A stretch of DNA of 6,650 nt from Deltaproteobacteria bacterium (GTDB taxonomy: Bacteria; Desulfobacterota; Desulfomonilia; UBA1062). The notes beneath the pieces were generated by a model, which was given only the letters and a program-made list of their open reading frames with translations, was not told the origin of the DNA and ran no database searches. The position numbers and the translations under genes are program-made. Shown piece by piece: positions 1-5,268 of the stretch (position 1 is its first letter; every line of letters begins with the position of its first letter). The stretch is taken from the NCBI GenBank assembly GCA_003643935.1, contig QMLJ01000068.1:1-6650 (forward strand). Reading direction: 5' to 3'.

Positions 1-749
1 AGACCATGTTGAGACCTCCCCCTTAGCTGGCCCATTATGATGTCAGCCCATGGCCCTGCAACATTCATGGTTATCTCGCCCTCTATGTTGTAAACCCTGT
101 CTGTAAGGATATCCCTTACAACAACACCCCTCACAGTATCACCATCCCTGATTATATCCTCTACCTTTGTATAATTGGCGATGTCAGCCCCGTATTCGCA
201 AGCTGACAGGACAAATTCTAATACAAGCCTTTCCGGCGAGTACATCTGGCAGTCGTAGTAGAGGACCGCACCTTTAAGATCCTTGGGGTTAATGCCGGGC
301 TCTAGCTCAAGTGTCTTTTCAACGCTCAGCTTTTCATGAGCAGGTATCTTCTTGTCATCATCATCCAGCCATTTCCTATCATAGGAAAGGGTATCATAAA
401 ATACCATGGCCGATACAATGGCCGGCAATCCCCTTACACCCCATCCGTATGCAGGAAATATGAATGGGATCGGGTAAACCAGGTGCGGGGCTATTATCTC
501 CATTATCCGCCTCTCCTGGAGCGATTCCCTGACAAGTCCCAGCTCCATATGCTTGAGATACCTTAGCCCACCGTGTACCAGCTTGGACGTTGCAGAACTG
601 GTTGCAGACCCGAAATCTCCCTTTTCAATGAGGGCAACCTTAAGTCCCCTCAAGCTAGCGTCCCACGCAACGCTGGCGCCGGTAATACCACCACCTATTA
701 TAATAAGATCGTACCTTTTGTTAGACATCTGCTCAACATCTCTCTTCAT
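1..749 (-). CDS. glpD: FAD-dependent glycerol-3-phosphate dehydrogenase family protein (GlpD-like), C-terminus outside window
   Basis: Reading the minus strand from the ATG at 749-747 gives 249 uninterrupted codons that run off the window start. The N-terminus has the Rossmann FAD-binding motif GGGITGA (residues 19-25), and Glu42 ends the second strand (VALIEKGDF), where it would bind the adenosine ribose. SKLVHGGLRYL (55-65) and APHLVYPIPF (87-96) are hallmarks of the GlpD/GlpA family (COG0578), and AGPWA (231-235) is the later FAD-contact motif. The family oxidises sn-glycerol 3-phosphate to dihydroxyacetone phosphate at the membrane and passes electrons to quinone. The start is supported by AAAGGTGGT (765-757), 7 bases upstream; a second ATG at codon 8 has a weaker site. 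Full members have roughly 380-560 residues, so about half is missing. It is divergent from the SDR gene at 971. A related DAO-family oxidoreductase with another substrate is possible; the family call is firm, the substrate less so. Confidence 0.85.
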   Translation of the reverse strand, partial: MKRDVEQMSNKRYDLIIIGGGITGASVAWDASLRGLKVALIEKGDFGSATSSATSKLVHGGLRYLKHMELGLVRESLQERRIMEIIAPHLVYPIPFIFPAYGWGVRGLPAIVSAMVFYDTLSYDRKWLDDDDKKIPAHEKLSVEKTLELEPGINPKDLKGAVLYYDCQMYSPERLVLEFVLSACEYGADIANYTKVEDIIRDGDTVRGVVVRDILTDRVYNIEGEITMNVAGPWADIIMGQLRGRSQHG

Positions 750-756
750 CCCAGTC

Positions 757-765
757 ACCACCTTT
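757..765 (-). promoter_or_regulatory. Ribosome binding site of the glpD-like gene
   Basis: The minus strand reads AAAGGTGGT, ending 7 bases before the ATG at 749. It favours this start over the in-frame ATG at 728. Confidence 0.6.
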
Positions 766-804
766 AACTTTAGTTTTAGTTAAGCACCTACTATAATGTT
801 TTGT

Positions 805-833
805 ACTATACCATATTACAGATCACACGTAAA
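805..833 (-). promoter_or_regulatory. Candidate sigma-70 promoter for the glpD-like gene
   Basis: On the minus strand, TTTACG (833-828) is followed after exactly 17 bases by TATAGT (810-805). Transcription would start near 798, leaving a leader of about 50 bases. Spacing is ideal and each hexamer is close to consensus. This is a by-eye match, not an experimental site. Confidence 0.5.
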
Positions 834-886
834 AATTATTGTGCAAATGTACCATACAGACCAGCATTGTTCTGGCCCTTAATGGC

Positions 887-915
887 TTGATGCATCTGGT
901 ACGTTCTGTTATCCT
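887..915 (+). promoter_or_regulatory. Candidate sigma-70 promoter for the SDR gene
   Basis: TTGATG (887-892) and TATCCT (910-915) are 17 bases apart, ahead of the SDR start at 971. The -10 match is modest (4 of 6). A TATAAT at 792-797 on the same strand lacks a good -35 and would give a long leader. The two candidate promoters of this divergent region are back to back and do not overlap. Confidence 0.35.
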
Positions 916-956
916 ATGCATGCCGCTAATAGCTTGTGTATCTATATAGTGGGTTA

Positions 957-962
957 AGGAGG
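957..962 (+). promoter_or_regulatory. Strong ribosome binding site of the SDR gene
   Basis: AGGAGG lies 8 bases before the ATG at 971, a full match to the anti-Shine-Dalgarno sequence. It fixes this start. Confidence 0.8.
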
Positions 963-970
963 TATATAAA

Positions 971-1759
971 ATGGACCTCGGGCTCAAGGACAAGATAGCG
1001 CTTGTAGCGGGGGCAAGCAAGGGCCTTGGCCTTGCCGTGGCAGAGGCACTGGGCATGGAAGGTGCAAAGGTCGCCATATGCTCAAGGAACAAGGACAATC
1101 TCGAAAAAGCTAGAAGGGGGCTTGAAGATCTCGGAATCGAGGTATTCAGTATACAGGCAGATGTAAGTGTGCCAGAGCAGGCCCAGACATTTGTTACGGA
1201 CTCGGCAAAACACTTTGGGGGTGCAGATATACTAATAAACAATGCAGGCGGTCCACCGGCCATGCTGTTCGAGGAAACAGATAAAGATATATGGGAACAG
1301 GGATTCAGGCTAAATCTCCTCAGTACAATAATAATGACAAGGACCGTCATTCCTTACATGAAAGAAAAGATGTGGGGTCGCATAGTGAATATGACTTCCA
1401 TTGCAGTAAAGCAGCCCATAGACGGCCTTATCATATCAAATACAGTTAGGTCTGGGGTTATAGGCCTTGCAAAGACCCTGAGCAGGGAACTTGCATCATA
1501 CAATATAACGGTAAACAATGTGTGCCCGGGATACTTCCTTACATCAAGGGTATCAGGCCTGGCCAACAAGATTGCAGAAAAGACAGGTGGAGACCCATCA
1601 GACGTAATAAAAACATGGGAAAAAGACATACCTCTCGCCAGGATGGGGGAGCCCAAGGAGCTAGGCGCCCTTGTGTGTTTCCTATGCTCTTCAAGTGCAG
1701 CCTACATAACAGGCACATCCATACAGATAGACGGTGGCCTGTACAGGGGACTGCTTTAG
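971..1759 (+). CDS. Short-chain dehydrogenase/reductase (FabG-like subgroup) lacking the canonical catalytic Tyr and Lys
   Basis: This 262-residue protein is a normal-length classical SDR with a single Rossmann domain. It has the nucleotide-binding loop GASKGLG (14-20), a strand ending in CSRN (37-40) consistent with NADP(H) preference, NNAGG (90-94), the active-site Ser143 in NMTSIA, PG at 186-187 and a C-terminal ITGTSIQIDGGL. Aligning Ser143 with other SDRs puts the catalytic Tyr and Lys of YxxxK at Ser156 and Arg160 (SNTVR). From memory, a FabG-like SDR subgroup carries this same SN..R pattern, so it looks like a lineage trait rather than decay; the reading frame is otherwise intact. Its substrate and even its catalytic activity are unknown, and a FabG role in fatty-acid synthesis should not be assumed. 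The start is set by AGGAGG at 957-962, 8 bases before the ATG. It is divergent from the glpD-like gene and convergent with the gene at 1833. Confidence 0.9.
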   Translation: MDLGLKDKIALVAGASKGLGLAVAEALGMEGAKVAICSRNKDNLEKARRGLEDLGIEVFSIQADVSVPEQAQTFVTDSAKHFGGADILINNAGGPPAMLFEETDKDIWEQGFRLNLLSTIIMTRTVIPYMKEKMWGRIVNMTSIAVKQPIDGLIISNTVRSGVIGLAKTLSRELASYNITVNNVCPGYFLTSRVSGLANKIAEKTGGDPSDVIKTWEKDIPLARMGEPKELGALVCFLCSSSAAYITGTSIQIDGGLYRGLL

Positions 1760-1785
1760 CTCTTGGAATTCAGGTCAACTAATTG

Positions 1786-1806
1786 GTTTCAAAATAGTTT
1801 TAAAAC
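1786..1806. terminator. AT-rich imperfect hairpin between convergent genes, possible weak terminator
   Basis: GTTTcAAAA-TAG-TTTTaAAAC pairs over 9 positions with one mismatch and a 3-base loop. It sits between the stop codons of the SDR gene (1759) and the convergent gene at 1833. A CTTTTT run follows at 1817-1822 on the plus strand, but 11 bases after the stem, so it is not a standard intrinsic terminator. No better candidate lies in this 73-base gap. Confidence 0.3.
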
Positions 1807-1832
1807 ATCGGATTCTCTTTTTAGTTATAGAG

Positions 1833-2471
1833 TCATTTATCCTCGTCATACGGAGAGAGCAGATATTCCACGGCAAGCCTGCCGACCCTTATTGTTGTCT
1901 CGTAGCCATCAATGGCAGAAGAGACTGTGCCAATTCCCAAGGGCAGTAACCTCCATCTTTTTCTAGGAGGAAACAACCGGTTGAACAATTTTTTTATGCC
2001 CTTATTCAGGTATTTCTGTGGTAATGTATTCATGAGGTAGTTTCTTGCCACGAAATCAGTATCCACCACCACGGGGTCATCTGCTATTCTATATGCCTTT
2101 CCCAATATGCCAAGTATGACCTGTTTTAGCCTATCCCTATCTCCTAATACAGGATGATCAAACAAATGTGCCAACATAAGTACCAACAGAACTGACTGGT
2201 CCAGCATGAGAAAGTTCTCTGCACCAATCAGCCAGAAGGAAATCACTGTACCTATGCCTGGAAATACAGATGGCAAGTTGACTACTGCATTCTTTACTGC
2301 CTGCCCCTGGGCCATCTCTTCCACGATATCCCAGGCAATGACTTTCATATCTTCGTCTTGCCTGGCCTTTTTTATTGCTCTGGCCTTTCTGGCTGCACGT
2401 CTACGATTACCGTCTATAAGATTGTCCAAGAGCACTTGGAACTTTTCCGCCATCCTAGATATCATGTCCAT
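1833..2471 (-). CDS. Uncharacterised EcsC-like, probably membrane-associated protein
   Basis: I do not recognise this gene with certainty. It encodes 212 residues from the ATG at 2471. Residues about 23-37 are highly basic (RRRAARKARAIKKAR). A long hydrophobic stretch follows (about 63-104), including LPSVFPGIGTVISFWLIGA. Near the C-terminus LLPLGIGTVSSAIDGYETT and VGRLAVEYL (about 175-204) resemble the Gly-rich C-terminal helix pair of the EcsC/DUF697-type families, where a 'PxxGxxxxxxxN' segment precedes 'rxGrxAxxyf'. That resemblance is from memory and could be wrong. An upstream in-frame TTG at 2495 would add 8 residues, but GAGG at 2484-2481, 9 bases before the ATG, favours the shorter form. 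The gene stands alone, convergent with the SDR and divergent from pgk, so neighbours suggest no function. The coding frame looks real because it is long, intact and has ordered composition. Confidence 0.65.
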   Translation of the reverse strand: MDMISRMAEKFQVLLDNLIDGNRRRAARKARAIKKARQDEDMKVIAWDIVEEMAQGQAVKNAVVNLPSVFPGIGTVISFWLIGAENFLMLDQSVLLVLMLAHLFDHPVLGDRDRLKQVILGILGKAYRIADDPVVVDTDFVARNYLMNTLPQKYLNKGIKKLFNRLFPPRKRWRLLPLGIGTVSSAIDGYETTIRVGRLAVEYLLSPYDEDK

Positions 2472-2514
2472 CTGACTGATCCTCGTGAAATACAAAGCTT
2501 AATCCCATTGACAC

Positions 2515-2534
2515 ATATTATTTTTTAATAATAT
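2515..2534. repeat. Perfect AT-only inverted repeat in the divergent control region
   Basis: ATATTATT-tttt-AATAATAT is an 8-base perfect inverted repeat with a 4-base loop, overlapping the proposed -10 of the EcsC-like gene. It could be an operator or just AT-rich promoter DNA. Confidence 0.5.
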
Positions 2535-2553
2535 ACAATACCAGTAATTGCAA
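2525..2553 (-). promoter_or_regulatory. Candidate promoter of the EcsC-like gene
   Basis: The minus strand has TTGCAA (2553-2548), 17 bases, then TATTAA (2530-2525), giving a leader of about 47 bases. The -10 overlaps the perfect inverted repeat at 2515-2534. Confidence 0.35.
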
Positions 2554-2564
2554 ACATCAGAGAG

Positions 2565-2584
2565 CTTAAAAATTTTTATTTAAG
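2565..2584. repeat. Second AT-rich inverted repeat in the divergent control region
   Basis: CTTAAA (2565-2570) and TTTAAG (2579-2584) are perfect inverted copies 8 bases apart. They sit just upstream of the proposed pgk -10 element. Confidence 0.4.
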
Positions 2585-2600
2585 TTATTATAGAAACATA

Positions 2601-2609
2601 TGGTACAAT
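2601..2609 (+). promoter_or_regulatory. Candidate extended -10 promoter of pgk
   Basis: TGGTACAAT fits the extended -10 form TGn-TATAAT (TACAAT at 2604-2609). The -35 region (TAAGTT at 2581-2586) is poor, as is usual for extended -10 promoters. The leader would be about 42 bases. Confidence 0.45.
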
Positions 2610-2644
2610 TCAGGTAAAGGCCTTGATTGTGCAAACTCTTATCC

Positions 2645-2651
2645 GGGGGGA
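2645..2651 (+). promoter_or_regulatory. Unusual G-run ribosome binding site of pgk
   Basis: GGGGGGA ends 6 bases before the ATG at 2658. It can pair with CCUCC of 16S rRNA through one G-U wobble, but lacks the usual central A. Confidence 0.5.
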
Positions 2652-2657
2652 TTTTTC

Positions 2658-3839
2658 ATGGGGATAAAATCCATAGAGGAATTGGAACTCAAAGACAAAA
2701 AGGTTTTAATAAGGGTTGACTTTAATGTGCCACTTTCTGGCTCCTCTGAGATAACTGACGATTCACGTATAAGAGCGGCCATCCCAACCATTGAATATGC
2801 CATGAAACAACAGGCCAGAGTTATACTTATGTCACACCTTGGCAGGCCCAAAGGCAAGGTCGTAAAGGAGATGAGTCTTGTGCCTGTTGCAAGGAGACTA
2901 TCTGAACTGCTAGGAACGAGCGTCCACATGGCACCCGATTGCATTGGCCCAGAGGTTAGAAAGATGGCAGATGAGCTCAGGCCATCCGGGGTATTACTGT
3001 TGGAAAACCTGAGGTTCCACATAGGGGAAGAAAAAAACGATCCCCGATTTGCAAAGGAACTGGCATCTCTGTGTGAGGTTTATGTTAATGATGCATTTGC
3101 TACCGCCCACAGGGCACATGCATCTAACGTGGGCATATGCAAATATGTAAAAGACAAGGCAGCAGGTTTCCTTATGCTGAGGGAGTTGGAGTACATAGAA
3201 AAGGCCATTGGGAACCCTAAAAGGCCCTTTGCGGCTGTCATAGGTGGGTCCAAGGTCTCGGGCAAACTAGAGGTCATTGAAAACCTCGCGGACAAGGTTG
3301 ACAAGCTGATAATAGGCGGTGGCATGGCCTTTACATTCGTGAAGGCACTCGGCCAGGAGGTGGGAAGATCCCTGGTTGAAGAAGACCTGGTGGAGACAGC
3401 AGTAGATATCATGAAAAAGGCGAGATCAAGGGGTGTGAAACTTTACCTGCCTGTTGATTGCGTCTGTGCACCCAGGCCAGAGAGCAATGCAAAGCCTTTA
3501 ATCAGGACCATACAAGAAATCCCTCCAACACTTATGGGCCTGGATATCGGACCTGCAACATCGACCCTGTTTGCTGAAGCCTTAAGTGATTGCGCCACCA
3601 TAGTTTGGAACGGTCCCATGGGGGTATTCGAAATAGATGCCTTTGCTTCAGGTACCTTACAAATAAGCAACTCAATTGCATCTTCAAACGCATTGACTAT
3701 TGTGGGTGGCGGTGATACAGATGCTGCACTTAGCAAAAGCTCCAACGAGGACAAGGTGGATTTTGTGTCAACGGCAGGTGGTGCCTTCCTGGAGATGCTG
3801 GGTGGAAAGAAACTGCCAGGTGTTGAGGCGCTGAGGTAG
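2658..3839 (+). CDS. pgk: Phosphoglycerate kinase
   Basis: PGK transfers phosphate between 1,3-bisphosphoglycerate and ADP, giving 3-phosphoglycerate and ATP, reversibly, in the cytoplasm. At 393 residues it has the usual bacterial length. The N-terminal substrate domain shows RVDFNVPL (19-26), SHLGRPKG (59-66), LLENLRF (114-120) and NDAFATAHRAHAS (144-156, Ala where Gly is usual after Phe). The C-terminal nucleotide domain shows GGSKVSGKL (196-204), GGGMAFTF (220-227), NGPMGVFE (318-325), GGGDTDAAL (350-358) and STAGGAFLEML (371-381). All substrate arginines and the nucleotide loop appear present, so it should be active. The start follows an all-G site, GGGGGGA (2645-2651). It heads a run with tpiA and secG, but a 332-base spacer separates it from tpiA. 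No gap gene precedes it here; a divergent unassigned gene is upstream. Confidence 0.98.
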   Translation: MGIKSIEELELKDKKVLIRVDFNVPLSGSSEITDDSRIRAAIPTIEYAMKQQARVILMSHLGRPKGKVVKEMSLVPVARRLSELLGTSVHMAPDCIGPEVRKMADELRPSGVLLLENLRFHIGEEKNDPRFAKELASLCEVYVNDAFATAHRAHASNVGICKYVKDKAAGFLMLRELEYIEKAIGNPKRPFAAVIGGSKVSGKLEVIENLADKVDKLIIGGGMAFTFVKALGQEVGRSLVEEDLVETAVDIMKKARSRGVKLYLPVDCVCAPRPESNAKPLIRTIQEIPPTLMGLDIGPATSTLFAEALSDCATIVWNGPMGVFEIDAFASGTLQISNSIASSNALTIVGGGDTDAALSKSSNEDKVDFVSTAGGAFLEMLGGKKLPGVEALR

Positions 3840-3870
3840 TAAAAAGAGGGTATCAGGATAAAGGCACAGA

Positions 3871-3903
3871 GTTTTAGCCGATGGGCAAAAACCATAGGGT
3901 TTT
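3871..3903 (+). repeat. Overlapping alternative hairpins downstream of pgk
   Basis: GTTTTAGCC (3871-3879) pairs with GGCAAAAAC (3884-3892) with one mismatch. AAAACC (3888-3893) pairs perfectly with GGTTTT (3898-3903) across ATAG. The two share 3888-3892, so only one can form at a time. No T run follows. Confidence 0.45.
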
Positions 3904-3912
3904 ACAACGGAT

Positions 3913-3934
3913 CACGGACAATCGGCCACGGACA
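3913..3934 (+). repeat. Direct repeat CACGGACA, two copies with 14-base period
   Basis: Identical octamers CACGGACA occur at 3913-3920 and 3927-3934. The 14-base offset is twice the 7-base period of the array at 4111-4152, which hints at a shared heptad habit in this spacer. Confidence 0.6.
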
Positions 3935-3975
3935 GTGCTGTAGCTTGGGTTGAGGGGTGAGACCCAACAAGCACT
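3934..3975 (+). repeat. Interrupted hairpin in the pgk-tpiA spacer
   Basis: AGTGCT (3934-3939) pairs with AGCACT (3970-3975), and inside it TTGGGT (3945-3950) pairs with ACCCAA (3962-3967), with an internal loop of 5 by 2 bases and an 11-base apical loop. It is followed by AAAAAG rather than T residues, so it is not an intrinsic terminator for pgk. It could slow 3' exonucleases or be part of a repeat element. Confidence 0.5.
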
Positions 3976-4110
3976 AAAAAGTTATGAAAAAAGGAAACAA
4001 GGGCATGGGGAAGCTGGACACGGGGGACAGGTAAAAGGCAAGGGAAAAGCAGATGGAGTTAGAGAGGATTGAAGAGATATATAGCTGTTATGCAGGACAC
4101 CTGCCACTCT

Positions 4111-4152
4111 TATACCTTGTACCCTATACCTTAAACCTTATACCTTTCTACC
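4111..4152 (+). repeat. Degenerate 7-base tandem repeat, six copies
   Basis: Six consecutive heptads read TATACCT, TGTACCC, TATACCT, TAAACCT, TATACCT, TTCTACC. Three are identical, and ACC holds positions 4-6 (5-7 in the last copy). The array ends 19 bases before the tpiA start and 9 bases before its GGAGG. Bacterial heptameric short tandem repeats are known as a class; I cannot name this one. Confidence 0.75.
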
Positions 4153-4161
4153 ACGACCCAC

Positions 4162-4166
4162 GGAGG
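4162..4166 (+). promoter_or_regulatory. Ribosome binding site of tpiA
   Basis: GGAGG lies 5 bases before the ATG at 4172 and fixes that start. Confidence 0.75.
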
Positions 4167-4171
4167 CACAC

Positions 4172-4927
4172 ATGAGAAGACCAGTTATTGCCGGAAACTG
4201 GAAGATGCACAAGGAGTTCAGCGAAGTTGTATCGTATGCTACGAGGTTTGCCAAGGCAATATCCGATGTAAGGGATAGTGATATAATCATATGCCCGCCA
4301 TTCATATACCTACGTACCCTTGTCGAGGCATTTAAAGACACGCCCGTAAGCGTGGGTGCTCAGATGATGTATTGGGAGGACAAAGGTGCATACACCGGTG
4401 AGATAAGCGGGCCGATGTTAAAGTCTACCGGAGTAGAATACGTGATTATTGGTCATTCAGAGAGAAGGCAATACTTTGGCGAGACAGATGATACTGTAAA
4501 TCTCCGCATAAAGGCAGCCCTAAGGAACCATATCATTCCAATATTGTGTGTTGGAGAGACATTGGAACAACGGGAAAACTCAGAGACCTTTGACGTGATT
4601 GACAGGCAGCTGCTCCAAGGTCTTGATAGTCTTGAAGCAGCATCAGCAGAATCCATCATTGTTGCTTACGAGCCTGTGTGGGCAATAGGGACAGGGAAGA
4701 CAGCCACACCCGAGATAGCCCAGGAGGTCCACGAAAGGATAAGGCATGTTTTATCATCCATGTTCGGAAGCCACACTGCCGAAGAAATTCGTATACTGTA
4801 CGGTGGCAGCGTAAAGCCTGACAATGTAGATGAACTAATGAGGCAGAAGGACATAGACGGTGCCCTGGTAGGAGGTGCAAGCCTCGATCCTGAATCTTTT
4901 GAGCGTATAGTAAGGTATAAGGAGTAA
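4172..4927 (+). CDS. tpiA: Triosephosphate isomerase
   Basis: TpiA interconverts dihydroxyacetone phosphate and glyceraldehyde 3-phosphate in the cytoplasm. The 251-residue length is standard for the single TIM-barrel enzyme. Active-site residues are visible: Asn9 and Lys11 in AGNWKMHK, His95 in IIGHSERR, and the base Glu167 in AYEPVWAIGTGK. The flexible phosphate-gripping loop 6 spans about 168-178, and the other phosphate-binding loops are YGGSV (210-214) and GGASL (234-238). One departure is GAQMMYW (63-68), where Asn or Asp usually follows GAQ. The gene follows pgk after a repeat-rich spacer and is tightly joined to secG, whose ribosome binding site lies in its last codons. With the GlpD-like enzyme upstream, it would channel glycerol 3-phosphate carbon into glycolysis or gluconeogenesis. 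Confidence 0.98.
   Translation: MRRPVIAGNWKMHKEFSEVVSYATRFAKAISDVRDSDIIICPPFIYLRTLVEAFKDTPVSVGAQMMYWEDKGAYTGEISGPMLKSTGVEYVIIGHSERRQYFGETDDTVNLRIKAALRNHIIPILCVGETLEQRENSETFDVIDRQLLQGLDSLEAASAESIIVAYEPVWAIGTGKTATPEIAQEVHERIRHVLSSMFGSHTAEEIRILYGGSVKPDNVDELMRQKDIDGALVGGASLDPESFERIVRYKE
4919..4924 (+). promoter_or_regulatory. Ribosome binding site of secG inside the tpiA end
   Basis: AAGGAG occupies the last two sense codons of tpiA, 8 bases before the secG ATG at 4933. Only 5 bases separate the two frames, so translational coupling is likely. Confidence 0.7.
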
Positions 4928-4932
4928 TCAAG

Positions 4933-5247
4933 ATGCAGACATTTATTATCACAATATTCATATTGGTCTCTATAGCACTTATCGTGGTTGTGCTTTTACA
5001 GTCCGGTAAGGGTGCTGACATAGGCGCTGTATTCGGCGGTGCAGGGGGGCAGGCATTGTTTGGTAGCTCGGGCCCAGTGGATTTCTTAAACAAGGCTACC
5101 TGGGTACTTGCCATTATCTTCATGATCCTTGCCCTTACAATAGGATACTTCGGATTTAAAAGGCCTCAGAAAAGCATAATGGATACAGGCCAAGGGGCCG
5201 GGACTAAACCACCGATAAGCCAGCCTGCAGCCCCACCGGGGAAATAG
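4933..5247 (+). CDS. secG: Preprotein translocase subunit SecG
   Basis: SecG is the small non-essential subunit of the SecYEG channel in the inner membrane and assists SecA-driven export. The 104-residue protein has the family plan: a first membrane helix at about 3-22 (rich in Ile, Val, Leu), the signature loop QSGKGADIGAVFGG (23-36) and GGQALFGSSG (38-47), a second helix at about 54-74 ending in GYFG, then a basic and Pro/Gly-rich cytoplasm-or-periplasm tail (FKRPQK onward) with no fold signal. It begins 5 bases after the tpiA stop, the usual tpiA-secG pairing of many bacteria, so expression should follow tpiA. In many genomes a tRNA-Leu follows secG; none is visible here. Confidence 0.96.
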   Translation: MQTFIITIFILVSIALIVVVLLQSGKGADIGAVFGGAGGQALFGSSGPVDFLNKATWVLAIIFMILALTIGYFGFKRPQKSIMDTGQGAGTKPPISQPAAPPGK

Positions 5248-5268
5248 ATTGGATATTGGTATTACCCT

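Larger units (their letters stand above)
3840..4171 (+). other. Repeat-rich 332-base spacer between pgk and tpiA
   Basis: No convincing gene lies here on either strand. In order it holds: AGG-type degenerate heptads just after pgk (3847-3868); two overlapping, mutually exclusive hairpins (3871-3903); two copies of CACGGACA 14 bases apart (3913-3934); a longer hairpin (3934-3975); a purine-rich tract (about 3986-4080, roughly four-fifths A/G on this strand); a small perfect hairpin GCAGG-aca-CCTGC (4092-4104); a pyrimidine-rich heptad array (4111-4152); and the tpiA ribosome binding site (4162-4166). No hairpin is followed by a T run, so no intrinsic terminator is visible and read-through from pgk is plausible. 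I found no clear sigma-70 promoter for tpiA. Confidence 0.7.

Noticed and set aside
553..783. Plus-strand short frames opposite the glpD-like gene
   Set aside because: They are antisense to the well-supported FAD-binding N-terminus and have no recognisable content.
823..1350. A 175-codon minus-strand frame opposite the SDR gene
   Set aside because: It lies antisense to a clear SDR coding region, has no family motif and no ribosome binding site of note.
3443..3895. A 150-codon minus-strand frame over the pgk 3' end
   Set aside because: It is a shadow of pgk, whose motifs fully account for this DNA.
3934..3975. An intrinsic terminator for pgk
   Set aside because: The hairpin is followed by A residues, not T, so transcription is not expected to stop there by this mechanism.
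4656..5123. A 155-codon minus-strand frame spanning tpiA and secG
   Set aside because: Both underlying plus-strand genes are unmistakable; the antisense protein has no family features.
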